Positions 1 through 10,999 of a DNA stretch of 64,000 nucleotides are shown in pieces. Below the pieces are notes generated by a model, which did no database searches, had not been told where the DNA came from, and saw nothing but the letters and a program-made list of their open reading frames with translations. Source of the DNA: Serripes groenlandicus (taxonomy: Eukaryota; Mollusca; Bivalvia; Cardiida; Cardiidae); the NCBI GenBank assembly GCA_031761405.1, contig JASEVX010000001.1, positions 21,293,584-21,357,583 of the forward strand, given 5' to 3'. The position numbers and the translations under genes were made by a program. Position 1 is the stretch's first letter; each line of letters opens with the position of its first letter.

Positions 1-1610
1 CCAGGGAATGGCATTCTTGTGGGAGGAGAAGGAGGCATTTGACGTTTTGGACAGTCACAGTCCACCGGTGTGGGGTGGGGATTCACTGTGATAGCATTAG
101 CTGCGTATGCACCAACCGCGGGGAAGGCATCAGGGATAATACCTAGTGCTGAACAGGCTTCTCTGCTTAGGAACAACCTGTCAGTGGTGTCACAGATGTA
201 AGTCATCTGTCTAGTCTCTATTTGCTTGCCTGTATCGTTAGTGGCGCGCAAGCGGAGAATTGTAGCACCGATGATCTTGATTCCAACATTTGTGGCTGTA
301 TGCATGTGCATGGTTACCGGGATGAGGTCTGATTCGCGTAGGCCTAACCTGTGGATGACTCTCAAACCAGCTAGGCAGCTCTGACATCCTGTATCTGCCA
401 TGGCAGGAATAGTAGCTGAAATAGAGCATTTGTTTTTCAAATCAAACCCAAGAGCAGAGTAATCATCATGAGAAACTTTTGCAACAACATTAACAAATGG
501 TTGAGAGGCTGATCGTTTCTTAACCCATGTGTCTGTAAGTTTATCATAAACATGGTGGTCAATGCGTAATGCACGCTCAACACCAGAATCACTTAACGTG
601 CAAGAATCATCAAATGCATTAACAAAAGTATCATTGACAGTACATAGAACATCAAATACAGCTGAATTCTTTGAAAGTGTGTTACTGTTTCTGGTGAGTT
701 TAGGTTTATCTTTACTACGACAAACACTTTCAAGATGATGATCGCGATTACACAAGTTGCATATGTGTCCGTATGCTGGGCACAAACTTCGCCGAGCACT
801 AGATGGGGCACTTCTTCCGTGACCTCTGTTACCACAATATGTGCAAGTTTCTGTTTTGTCCTTGGGTGTGGTTTGATTTTCACGTTTACCCTTTCGATAC
901 GAGCTACTTGCAGCTTCCACTGCATTGGAGTCCAAAAGTCTCGAAGCTGAGCGCTTTCCCGCCTCCTTCGCTTCTACGAATTTAAACACGTCCTCCAGAC
1001 TCATACCCTGGTTGCTGTCACCCAGGAGGTCAAGTTGTATTTCTGGATCAGCAAGTCCTTTCGTAAGTACATCGCGAAGAATGGCGTCAGTGTAATTGAC
1101 GTCTGTATTACAGTTAGCGCATTTTACATTAAACTTGCATACCCCTGCTTGACCTCGTATACGCGCGCCAAAACTTCTGACGGTCTCATCACGATCCTGT
1201 TTCATGTTGTGTAGGTTTACTCTGGCCACCATTGTATTCTCTTCGCGAACGGCGAGTGTCTTGATGGCTGTAAGCACCTGATCTTCAGTCAGTTCCGTGA
1301 GAGTGTTACCGTTTGTACGTGTTAAGTCCTTTCTGAGAGGTTCATCACAACATTCTAATAACTGAACTACTTTGGAGCGACCTTCCAGTTTAGTAGCGGC
1401 GACATAATCTGTCCAACGCGACAAGAAATAGGCCCAGTCCTCACTGGTTCCAGCTAACGCGATGGTTGGTCGCCTGACCCTCTCAATTTTGGCGGATGGG
1501 CCTGGGGCGTGAGCCATGGAATGAACGGTTATAAGTGCAGCCACAATCGCTGCATCAACGTCATCCGTTACGTAGTCGCATCCTAGTATCGGGCAGTGTA
1601 CGACTGGCAT
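1..1610 (-). CDS. Ty3/Gypsy-type retrotransposon gag-pol, 5' part (runs off window edge)
   Basis: An open minus-strand frame of about 536 codons starts at the ATG at 1610 and has no stop before the window edge. Seen: an N-terminal C2H2-like motif (C6, C11, H30, H34); a Gag-like helical region to about residue 215; a basic linker; a cysteine cluster (C256, C259, H264, C277) followed by a canonical CX2CX4HX4C zinc knuckle (C284, C287, H292, C297); and a retropepsin-type Asp-Thr-Gly at residues 406-408. This order is that of Gag plus protease in metazoan Ty3/Gypsy elements of the group often annotated 'K02A2.6-like'. Reverse transcriptase, RNase H and integrase would lie to the left, outside the window. 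Apparent smaller frames at 238-985 are shadows. The frame is intact over its whole visible length, suggesting a young insertion. Confidence 0.88.
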   Translation of the reverse strand, partial: MPVVHCPILGCDYVTDDVDAAIVAALITVHSMAHAPGPSAKIERVRRPTIALAGTSEDWAYFLSRWTDYVAATKLEGRSKVVQLLECCDEPLRKDLTRTNGNTLTELTEDQVLTAIKTLAVREENTMVARVNLHNMKQDRDETVRSFGARIRGQAGVCKFNVKCANCNTDVNYTDAILRDVLTKGLADPEIQLDLLGDSNQGMSLEDVFKFVEAKEAGKRSASRLLDSNAVEAASSSYRKGKRENQTTPKDKTETCTYCGNRGHGRSAPSSARRSLCPAYGHICNLCNRDHHLESVCRSKDKPKLTRNSNTLSKNSAVFDVLCTVNDTFVNAFDDSCTLSDSGVERALRIDHHVYDKLTDTWVKKRSASQPFVNVVAKVSHDDYSALGFDLKNKCSISATIPAMADTGCQSCLAGLRVIHRLGLRESDLIPVTMHMHTATNVGIKIIGATILRLRATNDTGKQIETRQMTYICDTTDRLFLSREACSALGIIPDAFPAVGAYAANAITVNPHPTPVDCDCPKRQMPPSPPTRMPFP

Positions 1611-1990
1611 TGTTCATGTACTGTGTTCATATAAGAACGTGGTCTTTTTGTATATCTTTATTAGATCAACAATGAACACAGTCTGAAAATACAGGAATGA
1701 GAAATACTCAGATATTTACCAAATAATGTGTTGTTCCGATGATAAACATAATTAACATTGGAAACGAGACAAAAGAATAATTGACGCAGTACATTAATGA
1801 ACAATGCGTAAATGTAGTCAATATAGTAACATAATAGCTGAGTACCCATGATTACTTACAATAATAATATGCTATAAACAGGCTAGTGTTAGTGTTTCCT
1901 CATGTGACTCCTTTTAGATTACAAATGGCGGCTTTTCATAAAAGGGGAGTAACTCTATAAAGGGAAGTTAATATGTCAATAAACAATAAT
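1611..1990 (-). mobile_element. Probable 5' LTR/leader of the retrotransposon
   Basis: On the minus strand this stretch lies between the B-box exon and the Gag start. It contains an AATAAA about 45 bases before the Gag ATG and an AAATGGCGGC box (YY1-like) near 1923-1932. This is what an LTR with promoter and polyadenylation signal would hold. No second LTR is in the window, so the ends cannot be fixed and no primer-binding site was identified. The left boundary near 1990 is inferred from where the B-box reading frame loses its family pattern. Confidence 0.45.
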
Positions 1991-2341
1991 CATGTACTCT
2001 ACTTTACACTGTTTGTGTTCAAGGATGGCACACGTGGAACAGCAGCAATCGTTATGCGTTTTACAATAGTATTCAAGTATGTTCTCATTATGTATAGCAC
2101 ACATGCTTTCCTCTGCTGGTGTGATCTTCTGATTCGGCATCGTGTCTCGATCAAGCAACTGGTGGTGTTGAGACATTGTATGTTTTCTGTGTGCTTTTGC
2201 ACACGCATCACATAGGTATTCATTGCAATGTGTACAATAGAATACTGCGTTTTCTACTTCGTCTTCACCTTTACATGGGTCACAAGTAATATCAGAACTT
2301 AAGTGATAGCTTCCATGCTGTCTCATTCCCGATATCTCCAT
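1976..2341 (-). pseudogene. TRIM-like B-box zinc-finger exon, C-terminally truncated
   Basis: The frame encodes 121 residues. It holds a B-box1-like set of pairs (C20/C23, C36/C39, C44/C47, then H51 and H54) and a B-box2 (C81, H84, C93, C101/C104, H109, C112), the tandem arrangement of TRIM-type proteins that lack or have lost a RING. Immediately upstream of the ATG, at about 2344-2375 on the minus strand, is a long pyrimidine tract ending in CAG, a good splice acceptor, so a 5'UTR exon probably lies further right. After the second B-box the frame stops within eight residues, with no coiled coil or C-terminal NHL/B30.2 domain. The loss coincides with the start of retrotransposon sequence, so the gene is probably disrupted. 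A legitimate short exon is the alternative, but I see no good donor. Confidence 0.62.
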
Positions 2342-4890
2342 GGCTGACAGGAGAGACTAAAAGAAAAAAACAAGCAAACTAATCATTTGAGGCAAGTTCA
2401 ATTCGATTGTCATAATTCTCTCACGACATCTTACTCAGAAAATTCATGAAATTATGGCGTATATGGACGACTTTTGGCATGAAAACACAATAATGGTTTG
2501 TACGCGAATTTAGTGTTAAGCAGAATCATGTAAAACGTCGTTATATGTCTCTAGTTGAATGTTGATAAGAACATTTATTGAACAATTTTACTGTCGAGTA
2601 CATTCTTTCATGTTTTCTCGTAAGGTACATATTCAATTGCGAAAGGATTATTTCTTGAATAAAATTATTTTCGAAATTATATCGTTACAAGTGTAAACGA
2701 TAGCAATTCGTTAACAAGACAAATTTAATATATCTCACAATAAATGTCCATGTTTGAGATTCACAATAAAACGCAAACAAATCAATGTTTTAATTATTGT
2801 CGAAAATCTTATATACTTGTAAGTTTAAGCAAGTATATAATCAAGTAGGATCAGCGAACCTACAAGATGTTTCTAACGTTTTACTGTTTGAAAGGAAGTA
2901 GAGACGATACGTTGGTTTTACCTTTTAAAGCACACCCTTTATATTACTGCCTTTGATAAGGTAAATTGCGTACGTCACCAAGGCATACACATAAACAAAC
3001 AATCAAACTTCCTTAAATTATGACCACTGTTCTCGGATTACTTCAAGTTTACCATCGTCGGACACCCACGGCTGTTAATACGCTATGCTCCAACATCAAA
3101 ACGCCGTTTTGACAGAAGAATATAATTCACATAAACACATGTGCGTTCTTTGTTTTAATCAAAATGCAGCTAGGAAGAGTATGATTTCATACTTATTGAT
3201 CTTAATATCAGAAAAAAGCGTCATTTCACAGGGAGAGAAATACATGCAAACAGTCTAGGGGTCGAACCCGTGACATCTGGCTTTCAGGGTGAGTACTCTA
3301 CCAACTGAGCTAACCGGGCCACTAGCATATCCAAATGTGTACAAATAACATGAATGATTTATTACGCTGTTTGGCGTTGTGTAACATTGTACTGCATCCA
3401 ACCAAAGACAACATGTTTGCTATCTGTCAAAACGGCGATAAGACAGATAACAATTCCACTGTATGATGTTGGGGCATAGCGTAGTCAACAACAGTGTGAA
3501 AATACAGAATATGAATAATGTAGAATCTGATCAAGGTGCACGCAAGTGCATGCTGATCTGGATGTTTGCCCGTCGCACAGCCTTTAACGTCGTTTTTAGC
3601 CAAGACGTGTCCTAAATATGTTATCCTTAGTATAGCATCCATTTTGATAACAGAAAGTCACCGACATTTAGTGCTAGAAACGTTTATAAAAGTAGCAAGG
3701 CTTAAATCCGAGTAAAGAGAAACAAGATAACTGTTTTGGACTGTATTGGTAAACATATTTTACATGGTAAACATTGATATTCGTGTTGGTTTGTTATAAA
3801 TATAGATTTTCGATACAAAGGTAAAATTTTGTAGCAAACTTAAAACAGCTTTTACTTATAAATCGAAATACGCTTTGTATGTAGCACACAGAGCTGTCAA
3901 TACCATGGTAACGGGTTCGAATGCCGAAAGGGGATTTCGTGTCAATGCAGATTTGTTTATATTCAAATTTTCCGAATTTTCTTCAGCCAGTCAAATTGTC
4001 GTCTACAGAAGGGTTATGTATCAACAGGGGAACAAACACATATACATGTACTTAAACGAGATAGAGCAGCGGTGATAGCCGAGTGTCCAAATTGCATATA
4101 ATATTTAAATGTATGTGGTCAATTTGAGACGAACTTTTATGCAATGTATTCATATCCAATATACGTTTAACGAAGTAGTGGTCTGATTAAAAGGAGATTG
4201 AAGTTTATGGAAAGTCATGCATAAAAGTACATGTTCAGGTTTTCAAGTGTGTGTCAAAGTTGTGTTCATCAGATTAATTGTTATTTCAGACACCAACAAT
4301 ATTAAGTTAAAAGTTTAGGTTTAAAGTTGGACTATGCGTTAAACACAAATTCTACCGACTGTGCATAAACACAACGATATTAAGATTACATAATTACTCA
4401 AGATGAAACAAAAATCAAACTCACGATTACTTATCCTGTGGATATAACCTCAGGATTTATATCCATTTAATCAACTTCACGTACCCAGCTATCTTTTAAT
4501 AACTTTACCATATCGATTTTGTAGCCTAAATAAATACTTTGTCATGAATTGAAGTTTGAAAGTGTATAAGCGAACACAACACAAAAATCGATCATTCTTT
4601 GCGAACAATAAGTATTGACGTAATACGGGATATCACATTTCAATACACATTGAAGTTTAATATTTAAGTTGTTAACTAGCGGAGCTCTACGAAAACCTTT
4701 TACGACCAGTGTAGACCCAGATCAACGTCAGTTCTTCGCATCCGCGCAATTTGACCAGACTCCATAGTGTTCTCCGAGTAATCTTTGAAGATTGTATAAA
4801 CTTCTGATAACAGTATCTGCTTTGGTCGTTTAGCTTGGATGCATTCACGTGTATTGATATGTACACATGTTATAGTTGCAATATTACTGA
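2342..4890. other. AT-rich intergenic DNA without recognisable gene
   Basis: No supported coding region. The right flank of the B-box exon may contain its 5'UTR exon and promoter, but nothing decisive is visible. A tRNA-like remnant is listed separately at 3254-3322. Short open frames at 3427-3642 and 3875-4075 have no recognisable domain and low-complexity composition. Confidence 0.6.
3254..3322 (-). repeat. tRNA-derived sequence (SINE head or tRNA pseudogene)
   Basis: The minus strand carries an A-box (TAGCTCAGTTGGTAGAG) and a B-box (GGGTTCGACCCC) at normal spacing. The two putative acceptor arms do not pair and the anticodon stem is poor, so this is not a functional tRNA. It is most simply the head of a tRNA-derived SINE in reverse orientation or a decayed tRNA copy. 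Confidence 0.6.
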
Positions 4891-4894
4891 TATA

Positions 4895-4993
4895 GTTGAA
4901 AACATTGTGGCAAAAGGATTTTTTGTTTTTGTTTTGCCACATTGTTTTCAAAAGTCGTCTGCTGGAGAGGCATACATGTATGTGGGAAAGGGT
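4895..4993 (+). repeat. Palindromic piggyBac-like MITE, right half
   Basis: Contains the inner inverted pair (AACATTGTGGCAAAAGGA and its complement) followed by the outer right terminal repeat ending in TATGTGGGAAAGGGTT. The left outer arm is missing. Same family as the better copies at 30,112-30,347. Confidence 0.7.
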
Positions 4994-5154
4994 TGAGGAT
5001 TCGTTCAAGGAGAGTGGTAATAACCATTACTCGGAGTCAACCGTCTGTCCGTCCGTCGCGTGTCCCTCTGTAGGTGGTCAGTTGGTCGCTAGGTTGTATT
5101 ATAATGTTATATCATTTACCAGTATATAACACATTTGCAGAGGGCTACTTTGAA

Positions 5155-5368
5155 ATCGTCTTGAGAAAAATAATGAAACTCTCTATAAATGGTAATATAA
5201 ATACTATATCGATTTGAAAACAGTGTAGAAAAATAATGAAACTCTCTATAAATGGTAGTATAACTATAATATAGATTTGAAAACAGTGTAGAAAAATAAT
5301 GAAACTCTCTATAAATGGTAGTATAAATATTATATAGATTTGAAAACAGTGTAGAAAAATAATGAAAC
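5155..5368. repeat. Short tandem array, unit 62-64 bp, about 3.5 copies
   Basis: The motif GAAAAATAATGAAAC recurs at 5164, 5228, 5291 and 5353, spacings of 64, 63 and 62 bases. The rest of each unit is AT-rich and similar between copies. No coding potential. Confidence 0.85.
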
Positions 5369-5419
5369 AGTTTATTATAGTCCTCTTCCCCTTTAGTTAC
5401 AAAGTTTTTAAACTTCGAA

Positions 5420-5606
5420 TGCCAAATACTTTGAAAATTGTAGTAATGGCTGCTCTCCTTGACGCTCAGGGTTGCGGGGTAAACACTTTACGACTGACAG
5501 GCTGGTGTCAGGATAAAAGGACCAGTAGTACTGGTAACTAATCAAGGAAACGCCGTGATTAATCTGAACAATTGTTGAAAGCGGCGTAAAACACAAAACA
5601 GTCAAT
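5420..5606 (+). repeat. SINE tail copy (second tRNA-SINE family)
   Basis: Shares the body of the SINE family seen complete at 17,697-17,947 and, in reverse, at 61,726-61,955: 'AACGCCGTGAT', 'TGTTGAAAGCGGCGTAAAACAC' in two parts, and a conserved block containing ACCAGTAGTACTGGTAACTA. The tRNA-like head is missing, so the copy is 5'-truncated. Confidence 0.7.
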
Positions 5607-5727
5607 AAAAGCAATCGAAAGTACGTGCAATGCCGTATCTATTCTGATTAAAACAGCCAATTCTTCGTTGCGTTCTAAATATCATTTTAATTATGACTTA
5701 GAGGTGGACATCTATTGTTGTGTTGGT

Positions 5728-6060
5728 AGTATTGCATAGGAAGGCTACCATAGTTACAGGAAAATAATTGAAGTCACGTGATGTAACCAAAATCAGTACT
5801 CCAAAAAAATAGTGCAACCAATTATTGACTGAATTACGAATGCAAACATAAGTGAAAGTCAAATAAGTAAAAAATAATCCACTTATTCTAGGTAACCAAA
5901 TAAAATAGCAAGTCTAAATGTGTACATATCATATTAGGTGTAACGAAGTATTAGGATATATCTCTACGCCATATACTCAAGTTTGTACTAGCACTGCATG
6001 GACAAATTACCCATTAACAATTGTAACCATATGTTCCCTCTAGTAACATATATAGTTGAG
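5728..6060 (+). repeat. Old dispersed repeat, second copy at 31,160-31,450
   Basis: Both stretches share GAAGTCACGTGATGTA followed by diverged but collinear AT-rich sequence that ends in a CTACGCCATATA-like block and ACCCTTTGTAAATTGTA-like text. Identity is modest. The element type is not recognised. Confidence 0.5.
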
Positions 6061-6915
6061 CAACAGTTGAGCCATCCCGCGATAAAAGAAACAGTATGGC
6101 CTCTACGTAATGTTTCGACCCAGATCAGCATGCGCAGTCCGCGCAGACTGATCCGGGCCGACCCATTCCGTCTCAGGGGAATAGAGGTATAGAGTAATGA
6201 TTCCTGAAACAGAAAATCCACAGGAGGCGAAAAGTGTATGTCCGGGTTAGCCTGCGTGGCATGCATAGTCTGATCCGGGTCGATACTTGACGCTGAGTCC
6301 ACAATGCTGGTTTTCTCGTGGGAGGCTCATTTGAGGAAATGTTTCTTTAGTGACCCTTTAAGTACTTTTTCAAGTCATATTTGATTGGTTTGAAAAGATA
6401 GTTGCCATGCTGCATCAGAATAGGAGTAAAATGAACTTTTATCTTTAAACAAAATCCCTTCCTAAACCATTGGACTTATATCAACCAAACTGCAAGGTGG
6501 TCCTCTTACAAACTGTTCAAAGATTTAATATCATAACCAATGTCCTTAATAGGTAAGTTTCATTTACAATGTCCACTCCTAGTAGTTTTATTCACGCACT
6601 TCATACATTTTTCTTCAATATTAGCAGTGACACAAATGCTACTTAGCTATCACCCAGGGGATTGGTTCAGGGCCACGCTTGCCCTCTGTTTTGGAGATAC
6701 AAAACTCGTTGTACATATTACATTGATTTTGGTCTAGGCTTTTCTAAATTAAACTGTTTATTTTAATACAAATTTTCTGTCAAAATAGAACTTTATTATC
6801 AATTTTATTTTACAGACGCAAAACGTAAAGTATAATAATCAGAAAACCATTCAAAACACACTTCTAAGTTTACTGTTATCATTGTAAACATTAATAGATT
6901 GCACTAATAGATTGC
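6061..6915. other. Intergenic DNA, no gene recognised
   Basis: Contains a GC-richer stretch at 6120-6300 with decayed repeats (CCGCGCAGACTGATCCGGG and a related reverse copy), similar to 4700-4760. Open frames here have no recognisable domain. Confidence 0.5.
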
Positions 6916-7385
6916 TAATCCGAGACTTCTCTGAACCTAAAAGCCTTTTTTTTTTTTTTGCGGCTTAGGGTCAAAGGAACTCCTATAGTAAAAACACGGG
7001 GATTTCCTCACCTGTGTGGGAGAGGAACTTTAAATCAATATATCTATGTAGATATTCATTGGATTATCATTTCAAGCATATACATCTATTATCAATATAT
7101 CTATTTACCTATCTGAACCGAAATATTTGTTTTGTAAACCTTTATTAAGTTGAACGGTCAACCCTTTTCAGTGTAAGTTAAAAAACAACAAATTCCTTCA
7201 TGTACAAATGTATTTAGGTCAAACGCACAAGCTGTCACGTGATCGAAATCCGGTGCGACCATAACTTGCGCCCTCTGAAATCGAATCCGGGTGTATTCGG
7301 CCCAAAACTTATTCGACCTGGTCTTTTTCGGCGAAAAACCTAAGTCGCAAAAAAAAAAAAGGGGGATTTTATAAGTCTCGGATTA
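6916..7385. mobile_element. Fold-back / TIR-bounded non-autonomous element, about 470 bp
   Basis: The left end reads TAATCCGAGACT, then a T-run and GCGGCTTAGG at 6969. The right end is its inverted counterpart: CCTAAGTCGC at 7339, an A-run, then AGTCTCGGATTA ending at 7385. The arms match over about 45 bases with interruptions. The interior shows no coding sequence. Superfamily not assignable from the termini alone. Confidence 0.65.
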
Positions 7386-8690
7386 CCCAGAAGGATTTAA
7401 CAATTGTGTGTTTTAGAACTTTTAATGTTGTGTTTCTAGAATGTAAATAGTGTGGTAGATGTTCATCATTTTAACATTGGCAACGTGTTTTAATGAACTG
7501 TCACTTGAGAATGTAAACGGATTACGTAAGATTTTGTATTGTTTATCTTTAAATTTAAACTCATCAACTCCCGCCATTTTGTCAAATTGTGTTGAAAGTC
7601 GATATTTAACGAGAGGAATTTTAATGCCTTCACCGCCTGTATGACGTCACTTGTTCTCGCGAGGGTATCACGGTATCATGCAAAACAACACAAGGGCAGA
7701 TTTCGTAGGGATTTCTGTACTGCATAACATAAATGTTTTTTGACGGGACTACAGTAGAGAAAGGAAGGGTCAGAGAAGGCTCGGATTAATAGATTGCGTA
7801 CTCTGAATGCATCAGTTGGTCCAGTAGAGTCGCTTCATAGGAAGACACTGTACTGTCATAAATGTTCATGTTGGGATTTCCATAGAGCTATTGGGTAATA
7901 TGAGCATTAAAAAAGTACCATGTGGATCGAATAATATATTCTGAGTAGTGGTCAATTAATGTTCACAAGACCAACAAGAATTTATGATCTTAAAAATATT
8001 ATTTAATCCTGGCCTGATGCATCATAACTTGTCTGTCATGGTGAGGATTTTTATAGATACATGTTTCTATATGCACTTCTGCATCTCCTCTTAAACAATC
8101 GCGATTCTACCTTAAGTACTTTCAGTACATTGATAATTTCTATAGAAGAGCCTCCACATGCAGAGTTTTAACAGTAAGTTTAGCAGTCGGTTAGCTACCT
8201 TCCTGGAAAAGAAATAAATAGTCAATAAAACCAAGCCCACTTTTAAATGTTGTTTTCGTTATAAATTGATATATTCACCAGGGGACAATTTAACGTGCAC
8301 AGTAGAAAGGATAACTCATTCTAAAAAGTTGAAACCCTTTCTGGCTACTACAACATTTTGTCTGTCGTCTCTATTGCAGACTCTTAATTTAATTGTGAAG
8401 TTTTTAGAATTTTCTGACAAAGCACGTTTTATTTTAATGAATTCTACTGTGTAAAAAGAAATACATTTTCATTTGTCCAAATTTTGTTTTTCTCAAATTT
8501 GAAATGTTTTAATATGAATTTGTTTCAATGCATGTTGGGTAAAAGGAACAATGTAATCTGCTCACAGGAAATATTGTCTGTCTATACAGGAAATCGTTAC
8601 CGTTAAAATGTCGTCAATGTCACGTCGTAAAGTGAAATAGAACGTGAAATCGCCCACAACCTTTCCCTCTAACGATAAATTTTGTCAACC
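7386..8690. other. Intergenic DNA, no gene recognised
   Basis: AT-rich. The stretch at 8070-8150 has a diverged relative at 36,490-36,550 (ATGCACTTCTG..., CGATTCTACCTT...). Nothing else supported. Confidence 0.5.
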
Positions 8691-8699
8691 CGGCAGCAT

Positions 8700-8753
8700 C
8701 CTCGGTACCAAGGCTTATTACAAACATTATTATGAATAGCCTTGGTACCGAGG
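8700..8753. repeat. Perfect 16-bp inverted repeat with 22-base loop
   Basis: Arms at 8700-8715 (CCTCGGTACCAAGGCT) and 8738-8753 are exact reverse complements. It lies at the 3' boundary of the RCC1-like pseudogene, suggesting a transposon end or insertion scar there. Confidence 0.8.
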
Positions 8754-8759
8754 GCGTAC

Positions 8760-9656
8760 CGGTCGAGAAGCTTTACTTTTCTACAAGAGCAACGGTATGG
8801 TAATAGGAACAACATGTATGAGATGCGATGTTGCTTTGGATGCCAACGCTTCTGCAATACGCGAGGGTATCACTTCTGAACATGTACCGGTGACCTTTAC
8901 CTTCAGGGTGACATAATCTTCCGTCACCCCATGTTCAACACGTGACCCTGTCGACTGGCTGTGAATGCCGCCAGCGGCTACGTGTAAAATGTTGTCTCCA
9001 TTAAAACTATCCTCTAGTAATATGCCTGGCTTTGATCTCGAATTTTGATCATCAAAACCAAGTTTGCCTTTGGATCCGTCCCGACAAGCAAACGCCTTTC
9101 CCGCTGCACTCACACACAGTGTATGACCATGTTTCTCCCCAACGTTGCAGTTAAGTTCCTTAATACCACATAGTGAGTCAAATGCAATTGGTATACCAAC
9201 TGACTCTTAACTCAAGGGCTCCGTATACCGCTCGTCCAAAAATAAGACGTCGCCATCTGAACTAACAGCTACAGAATGAGCAAATCCATATAATTCATTA
9301 ATATAATAAACTGTGACACTCTTGTCTTTAAATATTGAAACCATCTTTGTGGTTTCTAACTGATCGCCATTGTTACCGTGACCAAGTACACTGTCTTCCA
9401 AAACCCTACGAGAAGGCTTCTCCCTTATATGTCCATAGCAACGTGAAGCCATAATAGATTCCAGCGACCTTACCATCGAAATGTCCTCCGAGTAAAGGTG
9501 GTGGTATGAAATACGTTCCTGTGCCATTTCCATGACCTTGAACTCCGTGATTTCGACAATAAACCCAGATGTATACGTCGTTACGAGTAGTAACGGCAGC
9601 CCCATGCCAAAGTCCGCAGGATAACTGCAAACATAGATCGGTGTGTAGCTATACAA
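8760..9656 (-). pseudogene. RCC1-repeat protein pseudogene, copy 1
   Basis: Two minus-strand frames (9207-9656 and 8781-9113) encode pieces of one RCC1-type beta-propeller: Gly-rich blades with patterns such as CGLWHGAAVT, GVLGHG-like, HSVAVSSDGDV and GKLGFDDQN. RCC1 blades normally read V-x-CG-x-HT-x-AL, then W-G-x-G-x-x-G-x-LG-x-G. The frame is broken by a stop near 9207 and by shifts elsewhere, so no continuous protein is possible. Copies at 51,003-51,900 and 63,202-63,980 are homologous and also broken, so this is a dispersed, probably retro- or transposon-carried, RCC1/HERC-like fragment. The parent gene is not in the window. Confidence 0.75.
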
Positions 9657-9759
9657 TGTTTAAACGTAAAGAGATGAGAGTAAAAGTCAATCAAATGTAG
9701 CCTTCACAAATGTATACAATTTCTTCAGCTTGATGATTAAAATAACGTTAAAATCACGA

Positions 9760-10275
9760 GATTAAATATAGATTGGGAATTCAAACCGTGTCAAGAAGGC
9801 AGATAAACACGTATAACTTGAGCGTTCACCATTTTTGAATATGGTTCAAATGGTTCTACAAAAACCTTCCCAATCTTAAAGATAGACTTGGTTACGGTGA
9901 TCTAAAAAAATAACATACGCGATTTATTAGCATGGCTTTTCGAATGGATTGTTATGGGATCAATTGTCATAACGTGGGTATGGTAGAGGAGTGGTAAGAC
10001 GCGGGCCTTCGGTCATAGGTTCGAATCCCTGTCGAGATAAGGCTTATTTATTCTAAGCAATAGTAAAAGACCTGGTTTATTATCATCAAGATGGATTAGG
10101 TGTAACACCACAAGGTAATTGGTTCCGGGTCGTAGTATCCTTAAATAGTCCCGAATACTTCGGCGAAGGCTTCCAACCAGAAATGTTCACGGTGGATGTG
10201 TACGACTGCGAATAGAGACATATTTATGAACGCTTTGGTTGACATTGTTCGGCTAATATTTTAGGACAGTTAATG
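9760..10275 (+). repeat. Composite-repeat spacer plus tRNA-derived SINE, copy 1
   Basis: The spacer from about 9775 (AACCGTGTCAAGAAGG...) matches those at 52,093, 60,335 and 61,315. The SINE head at 9975 has A-box (GTGGTAAGACGCGGG) and B-box (GGTTCGAATCCCTG) and is followed by a body shared with copies at 24,746, 52,407, 60,632, 61,604 and 62,772. Transcription by RNA polymerase III of intact copies is expected from the boxes but not shown. Confidence 0.8.
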
Positions 10276-10777
10276 AACTATTCAGAACGAGAGCCAGAAC
10301 ATACCATTTTGCAGTGGAACCAGATCAGCAGAGGTAAGAGGTCACCCCTTTTCATCTATATGCAATTGGCCAAACAGGCACAGGTGTCACTCCATTAGTC
10401 AGACTCGATGGTATCACGTGATCAGTTAACCCATTCGATTTATAGATACTTGTAAAGGGAAATAATACATTAATGCTAAATCAAAATAAAAGTAATGTTT
10501 GTCTGTCTTGGCATAACACATATTAAGTTACTACATGCACATCTTAACCCTTTCCAAAACCAGACGCTTTCGGACGCCTCGTTGCTGTTGTAAATGGACT
10601 GGTCTAGCCTAGCATTTGGAAGAGTCCATAGTCTGTTCTAGGATGATCAAGAAAAGGCTTAAAAAGATCGGTTCCAACAGTCCATCGTTTGAAAGTAATC
10701 AAGGCCTGGCCATACGAAAACAGACCTTCAGGACTTGCCAACTAGCAGTGAATCACAGTGGTCCTTGTTCTCAGTTT
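10276..10777 (+). repeat. Downstream part of the composite repeat, copy 1
   Basis: The sequence from ACGAGAGCCAGA through ATCACGTGATCAG to TCCTTGTTCTCAGTTTAA is repeated collinearly at 25,015-25,500, partly at 49,935-50,235, and its end appears inverted at 42,833-42,910 and 53,346-53,430. No coding potential: the open frame at 10,616-10,819 is not conserved as a frame. Confidence 0.75.
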
Positions 10778-10998
10778 AATCCTTTCCCACATACAACACA
10801 TATGCAGCAGATGACCTAAAACACATTTGATAAAATAAAATATGAGAACTCTTTATAAAGGAAAGGACACTTATTAAATGAAGTTGAAAACATTGTGACA
10901 CAATGAGAAATTGCTCATTATGACCAATGTCTCCTTTTGTCAAAATGTTTACAAAAGTCGTCTACTGCAGCGGCGTCAGAAAGCGTATATTGTACGTG
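10778..10998 (+). repeat. Palindromic piggyBac-like MITE
   Basis: Left arm CCTTTCCCACATACAAC, inner inverted pair around GAGAAATTGCTCATTATGA, and right arm with AAAAGTCGTCTACTGCAG. It sits directly after the composite repeat, as does the copy at 25,495-25,712. Confidence 0.75.
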
Positions 10999-10999
10999 C

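Noticed and set aside
593..925. 110-codon minus-strand open frame and overlapping plus-strand frames
   Set aside because: They overlap the long Gag-protease frame in other phases and have no domain; treated as shadows.
3254..3322. Functional tRNA gene
   Set aside because: A- and B-boxes are good, but acceptor and anticodon stems do not pair.
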